Counted from the stretch's first letter, positions 18,641 to 27,579 are shown. The stretch: 64,000 bases of DNA from Streptomyces sp. R33 (GCF_041200175.1 NZ_CP165727.1:5831501-5895500), one strand, 5' to 3'. Program-made: numbers and translations. Notes: generated by a model from the letters alone, not told the origin.

Positions 18641-18686
18641 CACGCACCCCGTCGGCCGGATTCCCATCCGGTCGGCGGGGTGCGTG
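18641..18686. terminator. Terminator after DUF3052 gene
   Basis: Stem CACGCACCCCG / CGGGGTGCGTG with further inner pairing, 24 bases after the DUF3052 stop. Confidence 0.7.
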
Positions 18687-18767
18687 CGTTCCGGGCCCCT
18701 GATCCCCATAGGCTGGACCCACCCGAACAGCCCAATGCAGGGATGCAGGAACGAAGGGATGCGAGAG

Positions 18768-19226
18768 ATGGCGATCGAGGTCGGCAGCAAGGCCCCGGAC
18801 TTCGAGCTCAAGGACAACCACGGCGCGACCGTGCGGCTCTCCGACTTCCGGGGGGAGAAGGCCGTGGTGCTGCTCTTCTACCCGTTCGCCTTCACGGGGG
18901 TCTGCACCGGCGAGCTGTGCGAGCTGCGCGACCAGCTGCCGCGGTTCCAGAACGACGACGTCCAGCTCCTCGCGGTCTCCAACGACTCCGTGCCGACCCT
19001 GCGGGTCTTCGGCGAGCAGGAGAACCTGGACTACCCGCTGCTGTCGGACTTCTGGCCGCACGGCGAGACCTCCCGCGCGTACGGCGTCTTCGACGAGGAG
19101 AAGGGCTGCGCGGTCCGCGGCACCTTCATCATCGACAAGGACGGCATCGTGCGCTGGACCGTCGTCAACGGCCTGCCCGACGCGCGTGACCTGAACGAGT
19201 ACATCAAGGCCCTCGACAGCCTCTGA
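18768..19226 (+). CDS. Peroxiredoxin, AhpE/AhpC-TSA type
   Basis: 152 residues. Thioredoxin-fold peroxidase that reduces hydroperoxides. The peroxidatic Cys46 is in FTGVCTGELC, with a second Cys51 five residues later and the start APDFELKDNHG typical of the AhpE-like group. An in-frame ATG nine bases earlier is possible; AAGGG fits the chosen start at 9 bases. A TAGGCT box near 18708 may be its promoter. Conserved order with DUF3052 and aceE in Streptomyces. Confidence 0.9.
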   Translation: MAIEVGSKAPDFELKDNHGATVRLSDFRGEKAVVLLFYPFAFTGVCTGELCELRDQLPRFQNDDVQLLAVSNDSVPTLRVFGEQENLDYPLLSDFWPHGETSRAYGVFDEEKGCAVRGTFIIDKDGIVRWTVVNGLPDARDLNEYIKALDSL

Positions 19227-19246
19227 GCCGGCCTCGGGCCGGGCTC

Positions 19247-19276
19247 GGGGCCCCGTCGGGGCCCCGACGGGGCCCC
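19247..19276. terminator. Terminator after peroxiredoxin gene
   Basis: A perfect 30-base palindrome of G and C blocks (half GGGGCCCCGTCGGGG) 20 bases after the stop. Confidence 0.75.
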
Positions 19277-19427
19277 CGGGCACTTGGTGCACTTCCAGCG
19301 GGTTCCGGGAACTGTTCACCGGGAAAGACGCCGGCAGGCGGGAACCCGTCACTAGGATCGAAACGTTGATCCCGGTAGAAACCGCACGACGGGGCACCGC
19401 CCCACACATGAACCCAATGGAGGACCC

Positions 19428-20003
19428 GTGGGAGTCAGCCTCAGCAAGGGCGGAAACGTCTCGCTGACCAAGGCCGCGCCGAATCTGACGGCGGTCATCG
19501 TCGGTCTGGGCTGGGACGCTCGCACCACCACCGGCGTCGACTTCGACCTCGACGCCAGCGCGATCCTGACCAACGACCAGGGCAAGGTCGCCAACGACTC
19601 GAACTTCGTGTTCTTCAACAACCTGAAGAGCCCGGACGGCTCGGTCGAGCACACCGGTGACAACACCACCGGTGAGGGCGAGGGCGACGACGAGGCCATC
19701 AAGGTGAACCTGGCCGGCGTCCCGGCCGATGTCGCCAAGATCGTCTTCCCGGTCTCGATCTACGAGGCCGAGAGCCGCCAGCAGAGCTTCGGCCAGGTCC
19801 GCAACGCGTACATCCGCGTGGTGAACCAGGCCGACAACTCGGAGCTCGCCCGTTACGACCTCTCCGAGGACGCCTCGACCGAGACCGCCATGGTCTTCGG
19901 CGAGCTGTACCGCAACGGTGCGGAGTGGAAGTTCCGCGCCATCGGCCAGGGCTACGCCTCCGGCCTGCGCGGCATCGCCCAGGACTTCGGCGTCAACGTC
20001 TGA
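19428..20003 (+). CDS. terD: TerD family calcium-binding stress protein
   Basis: 191 residues from GTG with GGAGG upstream. It starts MGVSLSKGGNVSLTK and has the metal-binding DFDLDASAIL and the second acidic loop HTGDNTTGEGEGDDE, both typical of TerD domains that bind calcium. In streptomycetes TerD proteins influence differentiation and stress responses, and tellurite resistance is not guaranteed by homology. Part of the 19.4-29.1 kb Ter cluster and followed by its own terminator and a close paralogue. Confidence 0.95.
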   Translation: MGVSLSKGGNVSLTKAAPNLTAVIVGLGWDARTTTGVDFDLDASAILTNDQGKVANDSNFVFFNNLKSPDGSVEHTGDNTTGEGEGDDEAIKVNLAGVPADVAKIVFPVSIYEAESRQQSFGQVRNAYIRVVNQADNSELARYDLSEDASTETAMVFGELYRNGAEWKFRAIGQGYASGLRGIAQDFGVNV

Positions 20004-20020
20004 GCCTGCCAGCAGTCACC

Positions 20021-20057
20021 CGTCCGGCGCCGTGCACTGTGTGTACGGCGCCGGACG
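20021..20057 (+). terminator. Terminator between the two terD genes
   Basis: 13-bp perfect stem CGTCCGGCGCCGT / ACGGCGCCGGACG with an 11-base loop, 18 bases after the first terD stop. Confidence 0.7.
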
Positions 20058-20160
20058 TGCTTTGCAACGATCCACCGGCCGGGCTCACGGGCCGGGATTC
20101 ACCGCCGGCCCGCCATGCGGGCGCGCCGCGATCACCACGTCGTCCGGGGAGGACCACAAC

Positions 20161-20736
20161 ATGGGCGTCACACTCGCCAAGGGGGGCAACGTCTCCCTCT
20201 CCAAGGCCGCACCGAACCTCACCCGGGTCCTGGTCGGTCTCGGTTGGGACGCGCGCTCGACCACGGGGGCCGATTTCGACCTCGACGCCAGCGCGCTGCT
20301 GTGCCGCGACGGCCGGGTCCTGGGGGACGCGTACTTCGTCTTCTACAACAACCTGAAGAGCCCCGAGGGCTCCGTCGAACACACGGGGGACAACCTCACC
20401 GGCGAGGGTGAGGGCGACGACGAGTCGATCATCATCGACCTGACGAAGGTGCCGGTCGAGGTCGACAAGATCGTCTTTCCGGTCTCGATCCACGAGGCGG
20501 AGGCCCGCCGCCAGAGCTTCGGCCAGGTCAGCAATGCCTTCATTCGCGTGGTGAACGAATCGGACGGCCAGGAACTGGCCCGCTACGACCTCACCGAGGA
20601 CGCCTCGAGCGAGACCGCAATGATCTTCGGCGAGGTCTACCGGTACGGCGGCGAATGGAAGTTCCGCGCAGTGGGGCAGGGGTACGCGTCGGGGCTCCGG
20701 GGCATCGCTCTAGACTTCGGGGTCAACGTTTCGTAA
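20161..20736 (+). CDS. terD: TerD family protein, tandem paralogue
   Basis: 191 residues, the same length as the gene before it and closely similar throughout (GGNVSLSKAAPNLTRVLVGL, DFDLDASALL, HTGDNLTGEGEGDDES), so it arose by tandem duplication. The acidic calcium-binding loops are intact in both copies. The strong terminator between the copies implies separate promoters. The next gene, the DUF475 membrane protein, starts 25 bases after its stop and is probably co-transcribed. Confidence 0.95.
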   Translation: MGVTLAKGGNVSLSKAAPNLTRVLVGLGWDARSTTGADFDLDASALLCRDGRVLGDAYFVFYNNLKSPEGSVEHTGDNLTGEGEGDDESIIIDLTKVPVEVDKIVFPVSIHEAEARRQSFGQVSNAFIRVVNESDGQELARYDLTEDASSETAMIFGEVYRYGGEWKFRAVGQGYASGLRGIALDFGVNVS

Positions 20737-20761
20737 AGCCGTACAAGACGATGGGGTGCCA

Positions 20762-21877
20762 GTGGTTCTCAAAACCTTCGGCTGGTCGTTCGCAGTCACT
20801 GCGCTCGGTCTGGTCGCAGCGGTGTTCTACGGGGGGTGGACCGGATTCGGGATCGTCGCGATCCTGTCCATCCTTGAGATCTCGCTGTCCTTCGACAATG
20901 CGGTGGTCAACGCCGGAATCCTGAAGAAGATGAATGCCTTCTGGCAGAAGATCTTCCTCACGGTCGGCGTGCTCATCGCCGTGTTCGGCATGCGCCTGGT
21001 CTTCCCCGTCGTGATCGTCGCGATCACCGCAGGCATCGGCCCCATCGAGGCCGTCGACCTGGCGCTGAACGACAAGGACATGTACCAGCAGCTGGTCACG
21101 GACGCCCACCCGGCGATCGCGGCCTTCGGCGGCATGTTCCTGCTGATGATCTTCCTTGACTTCATCTTCGAGGACCGGGACATCAAGTGGCTCGCGTGGC
21201 TCGAACGCCCGCTCGCCAAGCTCGGCAAGATCGACATGCTGTCGGCGTGCATCGCTCTGATCGCCCTGCTGATCACGTCCATGACCTTTGCCGCCCACGC
21301 CCACCAGCACGGCGGGGCCCACGTGGACAAGGCGCAGACCGTCCTGGTCTCCGGCATCGCCGGTCTGATCACCTACATGATCGTCGGCGGGCTCTCGGGC
21401 TACTTCGAGAACCGCCTCGAGGAAGAGGAAGAGGCCGAGCACGAAGCGGAGGAGGCGGCCAAGAAGAGCGGCAAGCCCGTCTCGGCCGTCGCCATGGCCG
21501 GCAAGGCCGCCTTCTTCATGTTCCTCTACCTCGAAGTCCTCGACGCCTCCTTCTCCTTCGACGGGGTCATCGGCGCCTTCGCCATCACCAACGACATCGT
21601 GCTGATGGCCCTCGGCCTCGGCATCGGTGCCATGTACGTCCGGTCGCTCACGGTCTACCTGGTCCGCCAGGGCACCCTCGACGACTACGTCTACCTGGAG
21701 CACGGCGCGCACTACGCCATCGGCGCGCTCGCCGTGATCCTGCTCGTCACCATCCAGTACGAGATCCACGAGGTCATCACCGGACTCGTCGGCGTGCTGC
21801 TCATCGCCTGGTCCTTCTGGTCCTCGGTGCGCCGCAACAAGCGGTTGGAACTGGAGGGTTCCGCCGCCGAGGCATGA
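20762..21877 (+). CDS. TerC/DUF475 family integral membrane protein
   Basis: 371 residues from GTG 20762 (GGGG five bases upstream); a GTG at 20756 is the alternative. Multiple transmembrane helices with two acidic intramembrane motifs, LEISLSFDNAVVNAG and EVLDASFSFDGVIGA, the TerC-superfamily signature for metal-ion transport. Between them lie a His-rich loop (AAHAHQHGGAH) and a highly charged segment (LEEEEEAEHEAEEA). Likely exports or senses a divalent metal as the membrane partner of the adjacent TerD proteins. Confidence 0.9.
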   Translation: MVLKTFGWSFAVTALGLVAAVFYGGWTGFGIVAILSILEISLSFDNAVVNAGILKKMNAFWQKIFLTVGVLIAVFGMRLVFPVVIVAITAGIGPIEAVDLALNDKDMYQQLVTDAHPAIAAFGGMFLLMIFLDFIFEDRDIKWLAWLERPLAKLGKIDMLSACIALIALLITSMTFAAHAHQHGGAHVDKAQTVLVSGIAGLITYMIVGGLSGYFENRLEEEEEAEHEAEEAAKKSGKPVSAVAMAGKAAFFMFLYLEVLDASFSFDGVIGAFAITNDIVLMALGLGIGAMYVRSLTVYLVRQGTLDDYVYLEHGAHYAIGALAVILLVTIQYEIHEVITGLVGVLLIAWSFWSSVRRNKRLELEGSAAEA

Positions 21878-21908
21878 TCACGGCGGTAATGCGGAACGCT
21901 CCATCTGC

Positions 21909-21948
21909 GGGGCGGCCGGGCTGGTCTGCGGACCTTCCCGGCCGCCCC
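21909..21948 (+). terminator. Terminator after the DUF475 gene
   Basis: 12-bp perfect stem GGGGCGGCCGGG / CCCGGCCGCCCC followed by TT. Confidence 0.75.
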
Positions 21949-22010
21949 TTCCGCGTACAGGCCGCGCTGTCCGCAAAGCGCTGTCCGCACAGCAAGAGGG
22001 GGGTAGGGGA

Positions 22011-22751
22011 ATGGGATTCTTCGACGGGATCAGGGGCAGCCGGGCCCTGCAGTTCGACTCGGGCGGCGCCTCGGCGGCGATCGAGCTGACGAAGCGGCAT
22101 CCGACGGTGTCGCTCACCAAACAGGGGGCGGTCCACGGCAACCTCCGGGTCAACCTGTCCTGGCGCATGCGCAGCTCGGACATCGGCGGCCGCGGCGGAG
22201 GCGAGGGCGGCCGGCTCCTGCGCCACCCGTTCAAGCTGTTCAAGCCCGACATGGTGCAGGCGCACACCCAGGGCATGGTCAACGTCGACCTGGACCTCGG
22301 CTGCCTCTACGAGCTGGCCGACGGCACCCGGGGCGTCGTACAGCCCCTGGGCAACCTCCACGGCGACATCAACAGCCCGCCGTACGTGAAGCTCAGCGGC
22401 GACGACCGGTTCGGGGCGCCCTCCGGGGAGACGGTCTTCGTCAACCTCGACCACGCCGACGAGATCAAGCGGCTGCTGGTGTTCGTCTACATCTACGACC
22501 AGACCCCGGCCTTCGACCGGACGCACGCCATGGTCACCCTGTACCCGATCACCGGGCCGCGGATCGAGATCCCGCTGGAGGAGCGGCAACCGCAGGCCCG
22601 CTCCTGCGCGGTGCTCACCCTGGAGCACGTCAAGGGCGAGCTGATCGTGCGGCGCGAGGTGAAGTTCGTGTACGGGTTCCAGGCCGAGCTGGACCGGCTG
22701 TACGGGTGGGGCCTGCAGTGGGGGCGGGGCTACAAGAGCACCAAGGCCTGA
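22011..22751 (+). CDS. TerA-like tellurium-resistance family protein
   Basis: 246 residues. Contains a beta-sandwich TerD-superfamily domain of the TerA kind: VDLDLGCLYELADG, then a hydrophilic loop DDRFG and FVYIYDQTPAFDRT near the centre, and the C-terminal VKFVYGFQAELDRLYGWGLQW. The first ~25 residues are degenerate. In known Ter systems TerA-like proteins form cytoplasmic complexes with TerD and TerC. It lies between strong terminators, so it has its own promoter. Assignment is by cluster and motif. Confidence 0.8.
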   Translation: MGFFDGIRGSRALQFDSGGASAAIELTKRHPTVSLTKQGAVHGNLRVNLSWRMRSSDIGGRGGGEGGRLLRHPFKLFKPDMVQAHTQGMVNVDLDLGCLYELADGTRGVVQPLGNLHGDINSPPYVKLSGDDRFGAPSGETVFVNLDHADEIKRLLVFVYIYDQTPAFDRTHAMVTLYPITGPRIEIPLEERQPQARSCAVLTLEHVKGELIVRREVKFVYGFQAELDRLYGWGLQWGRGYKSTKA

Positions 22752-22815
22752 GCGGGGGCATGAGCGGGGCGTGACCGGGGCCCGGGCCTGGACCCGGGAC
22801 CCCCACGGGACCCCA

Positions 22816-22841
22816 CCGGGGGCCCCGACCGGGGCCCCCGG
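22816..22841. terminator. Bidirectional terminator between convergent Ter genes
   Basis: 11-bp stem CCGGGGGCCCC / GGGGCCCCCGG with a 4-base loop between converging genes. Confidence 0.75.
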
Positions 22842-22862
22842 CGCGGGCCCCTCAGGCGGGCG

Positions 22863-23642
22863 TCAGCGGCGGATGAACTGCGGGCCCTGCACCGGCAGCC
22901 GGAAGGTCGGGTCGCCGCCCGGCACCGGTACCGGGGCCGGGGACACCGGCTGCGGGTACCCGTACGCCGGCTGCGCGGCCGGCGGGGCCTGCGTCAGTGG
23001 CGCCGGCGGGGTCGGCGGGCGCATCGCGGCCGTCTGCTCGGCGGTCGGCCCGGCGGCGGGCGCGGACCCGGACGAGCCCTCGGCGGCGTTCTCGTCCACG
23101 GAGATCCCGTGGTCGGTCGCCAGCCCGACGAGCCCGTTCGAGTAGCCCTCGCCCAGCGCGCGGAACTTCCACCCGTCGCCCCGTCGGTACAGCTCCCCGC
23201 AGATCAGAGCCGTCTCGGCGCCGGTCTCGGGCCGTACGTCGAAGTAGGCCAGCGGCTCGGAGCCACCGGTCGCCGTGGCGTCGTACAGCAGGATCCGCAG
23301 GTCCCGGACCCGCTCGAACGGCACGTCCTCGGCCGAGGCCACCACCAGGACCCGGTCCACGACCGGCGGCACCGCGCGCAGGTCCGCCTGCACGGCATCG
23401 GTGATCCCGTCGCCGAGCTGCTTCTTGCCGAGCCGCCAGACGGACCCCGAGGGGTGCCGGGGCTGGTTGTAGAACACGAAGTCCTCGTCCGAGCGCACCC
23501 GCCCGTCCGGGCCCACGAGCAGCGCCGAGGCATCGACGTCCGGCACCTCCGGGCCGCCGGTCCAGCGCAGCACCGCCCGGACCGCCACGGCGGTCACCGG
23601 GATGTTCGAGCCCTTCTGCATCGCGTGCGTCATGCCCGTCAT
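22863..23642 (-). CDS. TerD family protein with Pro-rich tail
   Basis: 259 residues. Residues ~5-185 are a TerD domain (VDASALLVGPDG, FVFYNQPRHPSGSV, ETALICGELYRRGDGWKFRA), but the acidic calcium loop of canonical TerD is replaced (WRLGKKQLGDGITDAV), so metal binding may be lost. A ~70-residue Pro/Ala-rich disordered tail follows. GGGAGG lies five bases before ATG 23642. Read opposite to its neighbours and divergent from the lyase operon. Confidence 0.88.
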   Translation of the reverse strand: MTGMTHAMQKGSNIPVTAVAVRAVLRWTGGPEVPDVDASALLVGPDGRVRSDEDFVFYNQPRHPSGSVWRLGKKQLGDGITDAVQADLRAVPPVVDRVLVVASAEDVPFERVRDLRILLYDATATGGSEPLAYFDVRPETGAETALICGELYRRGDGWKFRALGEGYSNGLVGLATDHGISVDENAAEGSSGSAPAAGPTAEQTAAMRPPTPPAPLTQAPPAAQPAYGYPQPVSPAPVPVPGGDPTFRLPVQGPQFIRR

Positions 23643-23827
23643 CCTGCCCTCCCGGGGCGGCGCGGAACAACGCGGCCCCCCGCAGGGCCTTGTCCCGGAC
23701 GAAAGTCCTGGGCATGGTGCAAGAGGGTTACCTGAACTTCATGTGCTTGAGGAACTCTTGACTCATATTCGTACGTACTATTACCGGCCATGCCAGTTGG
23801 GCCGCCGAGGCAGTACGGGGGAAGCAC

Positions 23828-24994
23828 ATGCGTCACTTTGGGCACGTATCGCCCACCGTCCGTAAGGACCTCTTCCACCAAGAGCCGGCCGAGTTCACCG
23901 CCGCCTCGCCCGCCCGCATCCTCGCCGCCGCCCTCGGAGCCACCCTCTACAGCCCCGCCACCCGCCCCCACCTCGCCGGGGACGTCCACAAGCAGGCCGG
24001 CCGCGGAGTCGTCTCCATGGTCCTCTGCCTGGAGGATTCCATCAGCGACGCCGAGGTCGCGGGCGCCGAGGACAACCTCGTCCGGCAGTTCGCCGCCCTC
24101 GACGCCGAGGGCGGGGAGCTCCCCCTCCTCTTCATCCGGGTCCGCACCCCCGAGCAGATACCCGACCTCGTGCGCCGCCTCGGCGGCTCCGCACGAAGAC
24201 TGGCCGGATTCGTACTCCCCAAGTTCACCGAGAACCGCGGAACCGCCTTCCTCGACGCCGTGGCCCAGGCCGAGGCCGACAGCGGACAGCACCCGCTGTA
24301 CGCGATGCCCGTCCTGGAGACCCCCGACCTCCTCCACCTCGAAACCCGCGTCGAAGCACTCGCGGGCATCTCCCGCACCGTCAACCGGTACCGCGACCGC
24401 GTCCTGGCCCTGCGCCTCGGCGTCACCGACTTCTGCTCGGTCTACGGACTGCGCCGCACCCCGGACATGACCGCCTACGACGTCCAGATCGTCGCCGGAG
24501 TGATCGCCGACGTGGTGAACGTGCTCAGCCGCGCCGACGGCACCGGTTTCACCGTGACCGGACCCGTCTGGGAGTACTTCCGCAGCCAGCAGCGCCTCTT
24601 CAAGCCCCAGCTGCGCCGCAGCCCCTTCCTCCAGGAAGGCGCCGAGGAACTGCGCACCACCCTCATCGAGCACGACCTCGACGGGCTGCTGCGCGAGATC
24701 GAGCTCGACCGGGCCAACGGACTCCTCGGCAAGACCTGCATCCACCCCGCCCACGTCACGCCCGTCCACGCACTGTCGGTGGTCTCCCACGAGGAGTTCA
24801 GCGACGCCCAGGACATCCTGCGCCCCGAGCGCGGCGGCGGCGGAGTCATGCGCTCCGCCTACACGAACAAGATGAACGAAGTGAAGCCCCACCGGGCCTG
24901 GGCCGAGCGCACCATGCTGCGCGCCGAGGTCTTCGGTGTGGCGAAGGAGGAGGTCGGCTTCGTCGACCTGCTCACGGCCGGGCTCCAGGTGTGA
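23828..24994 (+). CDS. C-C bond lyase, HpcH/HpaI-citrate lyase beta fold
   Basis: 388 residues. TIM-barrel aldolase/lyase of the citrate-lyase-beta kind. Visible core motifs are VLCLEDSISD (metal/acid), LFIRVRTPEQ, FVLPKFTE, AMPVLETPDLLH and LGVTDFCSVYGLRR. This matches the C-C bond lyase placed in the Ter-associated biosynthetic module (Anantharaman, Iyer and Aravind). GGGGGAA stands just upstream of the ATG. Its GTGTGA end overlaps the next start by 4 bases, so translation is coupled through the operon. Confidence 0.85.
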   Translation: MRHFGHVSPTVRKDLFHQEPAEFTAASPARILAAALGATLYSPATRPHLAGDVHKQAGRGVVSMVLCLEDSISDAEVAGAEDNLVRQFAALDAEGGELPLLFIRVRTPEQIPDLVRRLGGSARRLAGFVLPKFTENRGTAFLDAVAQAEADSGQHPLYAMPVLETPDLLHLETRVEALAGISRTVNRYRDRVLALRLGVTDFCSVYGLRRTPDMTAYDVQIVAGVIADVVNVLSRADGTGFTVTGPVWEYFRSQQRLFKPQLRRSPFLQEGAEELRTTLIEHDLDGLLREIELDRANGLLGKTCIHPAHVTPVHALSVVSHEEFSDAQDILRPERGGGGVMRSAYTNKMNEVKPHRAWAERTMLRAEVFGVAKEEVGFVDLLTAGLQV

Positions 24995-27579
24995 GCCCGC
25001 CCTTGAACCCCTCGGACACGGAGAGAGGCAAGACGATCGACGCGGTGTGGTCGGGAACCTGGGTCGCGGACCGGCTGGGCGTACGCCTGGAGGAGGCCGG
25101 CGCGCCGGGATCGCCACGGCTGGACGAGCTGCTCGGACTGGCGCTGCGGCGCAACCCGAAGCGCGCCCACCTGCTGGTCTCGCAGTTGCTGGGCAAGCAC
25201 GTCCCGCAGTCCCCGGAGGCCGTCTACGCCGCCGGACACGGGCTCGGCGAGCGGGTCCGCGCCCTGCTGGGCGACGAGGCCGCCTCCGCGGTGGTCCTCG
25301 GGTACGCCGAGACCGCGACCGGGCTGGGCCACTGCGTGGCCGACGGCCTCGGCGGCGCCCCCTACCTGCACTCCACCCGCCGCCCCGTGCCGGGCGTGGA
25401 GCCCGCCGGCGGGTTCGAGGAGGCCCACTCGCACGCCACCTCGCACCTGCTGCTGCCGGAGGACCCGAAGCTGCTGGCCGGCACCGGGCCGCTGGTCCTC
25501 GTCGACGACGAGTTCTCCACCGGCAACACGGTCCTGAACACCATCCGCGACCTGCACGCCCGCCACCCCCGGGCGCACTACGTGGTCGTCGCCCTCGTCG
25601 ACATGCGCTCCCCGGCCGACCGCGACCGGCTCACCGCCTTCGCCGCCGAGCTCGGCGCGCGGGTGGACCTGATCGCCCTGGCCTCCGGCACGGTGCACCT
25701 GCCCGAGGGGGTCCTGGCCAAGGGACAGGCGCTGGTCGAGGAGTACGAGCGGCAGGGCGCGGGGGCGGTGGCCCCGGCTCCGGCCCCGGCTCCGGCTTCC
25801 GGGGCCCCCGCCGGGCGGCTCGTGCTGGAGTGGCCCGCCGGGGTCCCCGACGGCGGCCGGCACGGGTTCACCCCCGAGCACCGCACCCGGCTCGAGGCGG
25901 CCCTGCCCGCGCTGGCCCGGCAGCTCGCCGATGCGCTCGGAGCCGAGCCCGGAAGGGTCCTCGTACTCGGCAACGAGGAGCTGATGTACGCGCCGCTGCG
26001 CCTCGCGCGGGCCCTGGAGGAGTCGGGCGCCGCGGCCGAGGTCCGGTTCTCGACCACCACCCGCTCGCCCGTGCTCGCCGTCGACGACCCCGGCTACGCC
26101 ATCCGCACCCGGCTCGTCTTCCCCGCGCACGACACTCCGGCCGACGGGCCCGGCGACCGGTACGCCTACAACGTCGCCGGCGCCGGGTTCGACACCGTCG
26201 TTGCCGTTGTCGACAGCCACGGGGACACCGGTGCGCTGGACGCTCCCGACGGGCTCCTCGCCTGCCTGGCCCCGCACGCCGGGCGGGTCCTGCTCGCGGT
26301 GGTCCCCTCGTACGTCCCCTCCGTTTCCCCCGACGTCTTCTCCGGCGTCTCCTCCGACGTCTTCTCCGACGTCTCCTCCGGCGTTTCCTCCGAGCGGCGG
26401 GAGCCGATCATGCCCGAGCCGGTCCTGCCCGAGCCCCTGCGCGGCCCCGCCTTCTCCTCGTACGCCCCGCAGGACTGCGGCTGGCTGCTCCAGGACCTCT
26501 CCGACGTGGCGCTCGAGGCCCCCACCGAGGAGCGCGAGGAGGCCATCCAGGCGGGCGGCGCGCACTACGCCGAGTCGCTGCCCGTCGAGTACCAGCCGTC
26601 CCCCCAGTACCAGGAGCTGTACCGCAGCGCGCTGGCCGCGTCCGCCGCGCGCATAGCCCGGGCCGTCGGCACGGTCACCGAGACGGTCCTCGCCGAGCGG
26701 TCCCCCTCCCCGGTCCTCGTCTCGCTCGCCCGCGCCGGCACCCCCGTCGGCGTCCTCATGCGCCGCTGGGCCCAGGCCCGGCACGGCCTGGACCTGCCGC
26801 ACTACGCCGTCTCCATCGTGCGCGGCCGCGGCATCGACCCCAACGCGCTGCGCTGGCTGGCCACCCACCACGACCCCGCCGACGTGGTCTTCGTGGACGG
26901 CTGGACGGGCAAGGGCGCCATCACCCGCGAGCTGGCCGCGGCCCTTCGGGCCAGTCAGGAGGCGGGGGGCCCGGGCTTCGATCCGGAGATCGTGGTCCTC
27001 GCCGACCCCGGCTCCTGCGTGCGCACGTACGGCACCCGCGAAGACTTCCTGATCCCCTCCGCCTGCCTCAATTCCACCGTCTCCGGACTGATCTCGCGTA
27101 CGGTGCTCAGGTCCGACCTGGTCGGGCCCGCCGACTTCCACGGCGCGAAGTTCTACCGCGAGCTCGCCGGAGCCGATGTCTCCACCGGCTTCATCGACAC
27201 CGTCGCCGCCCGCTTCGACGAGGTGGCCGAGGCCGTCGACGCCGAGGTCAAGGAGCTCCTCGCCACCGACCGCACACCCACCTGGGAGGGCTGGGCGGCG
27301 GTCGAGCGGATCAGCGAGGAGTACGGCATCCACGACGTGAACCTGGTCAAGCCCGGCGTCGGCGAGACGACGCGGGTGCTGCTGCGGCGCGTGCCGTGGA
27401 AGATCCTGGCGCAGCGCGGCGCCGGGGCCGACCTGGACCACGTACGGCTGCTCGCCGAGCAGCGGGGCGTGCCGGTGGAAGAGGTCGACGGGCTCCCCTA
27501 CACGTGCGTAGGACTCATCCACCCCCGCTTCACGCGCGGCGCCACGGGCGCCGACGGAAAGGCCGTGACCTCCAAGTGA
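24991..27579 (+). CDS. Fused phosphoribosyltransferase-TRSP / StiP-PELOTA protein
   Basis: 862 residues. Residues ~20-270 are an orotate-PRTase-like domain with the PRPP loop LVLVDDEFSTGNT (168-180). A second domain contains the signature TTTRSP (~356), the TRSP domain. Residues ~440-473 are a Val/Ser/Asp-rich repeat linker. Residues ~474-760 look like the StiP-type PRTase domain (VSLARAGTPVGVLM, VVFVDGWTGKGAITREL), and ~775-805 (VNLVKPGVGETTRVLLRRVP) a PELOTA-like RNA-binding domain. In related Ter modules these halves can be separate genes. A Met at 474 (base 26410) with GGGAG upstream could still start the second half alone. Predicted to build a ribosylated, nucleoside-like product. Confidence 0.85.
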   Translation: MSPPLNPSDTERGKTIDAVWSGTWVADRLGVRLEEAGAPGSPRLDELLGLALRRNPKRAHLLVSQLLGKHVPQSPEAVYAAGHGLGERVRALLGDEAASAVVLGYAETATGLGHCVADGLGGAPYLHSTRRPVPGVEPAGGFEEAHSHATSHLLLPEDPKLLAGTGPLVLVDDEFSTGNTVLNTIRDLHARHPRAHYVVVALVDMRSPADRDRLTAFAAELGARVDLIALASGTVHLPEGVLAKGQALVEEYERQGAGAVAPAPAPAPASGAPAGRLVLEWPAGVPDGGRHGFTPEHRTRLEAALPALARQLADALGAEPGRVLVLGNEELMYAPLRLARALEESGAAAEVRFSTTTRSPVLAVDDPGYAIRTRLVFPAHDTPADGPGDRYAYNVAGAGFDTVVAVVDSHGDTGALDAPDGLLACLAPHAGRVLLAVVPSYVPSVSPDVFSGVSSDVFSDVSSGVSSERREPIMPEPVLPEPLRGPAFSSYAPQDCGWLLQDLSDVALEAPTEEREEAIQAGGAHYAESLPVEYQPSPQYQELYRSALAASAARIARAVGTVTETVLAERSPSPVLVSLARAGTPVGVLMRRWAQARHGLDLPHYAVSIVRGRGIDPNALRWLATHHDPADVVFVDGWTGKGAITRELAAALRASQEAGGPGFDPEIVVLADPGSCVRTYGTREDFLIPSACLNSTVSGLISRTVLRSDLVGPADFHGAKFYRELAGADVSTGFIDTVAARFDEVAEAVDAEVKELLATDRTPTWEGWAAVERISEEYGIHDVNLVKPGVGETTRVLLRRVPWKILAQRGAGADLDHVRLLAEQRGVPVEEVDGLPYTCVGLIHPRFTRGATGADGKAVTSK
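26330..26395 (+). repeat. In-frame minisatellite in the linker of the fused protein
   Basis: Five to six imperfect 12-base units of the form TCC(G)GACGTCTTC / TCCGGCGTCTCC encode a Val-Ser-Ser/Val-Phe-Ser linker exactly at the boundary between the two enzyme halves. Unit slippage would change the linker length in steps of four residues. Confidence 0.7.

Noticed and set aside
19428..22751. Calling the cluster a tellurite-resistance operon
   Set aside because: TerD, TerC and TerA relatives in streptomycetes are often stress or development proteins; nothing in the sequence shows tellurite resistance.
26330..26395. CRISPR-like repeats
   Set aside because: The units are contiguous 12-mers without spacers and stay in frame with the coding sequence; no cas genes lie nearby. 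No CRISPR array was found in the window.
24859..27522. Leftward 887-residue frame over the PRTase fusion
   Set aside because: High-GC antisense frame with a Gly/Asp/Val-biased composition and no domain pattern; the plus strand shows clear motifs and coupled starts.
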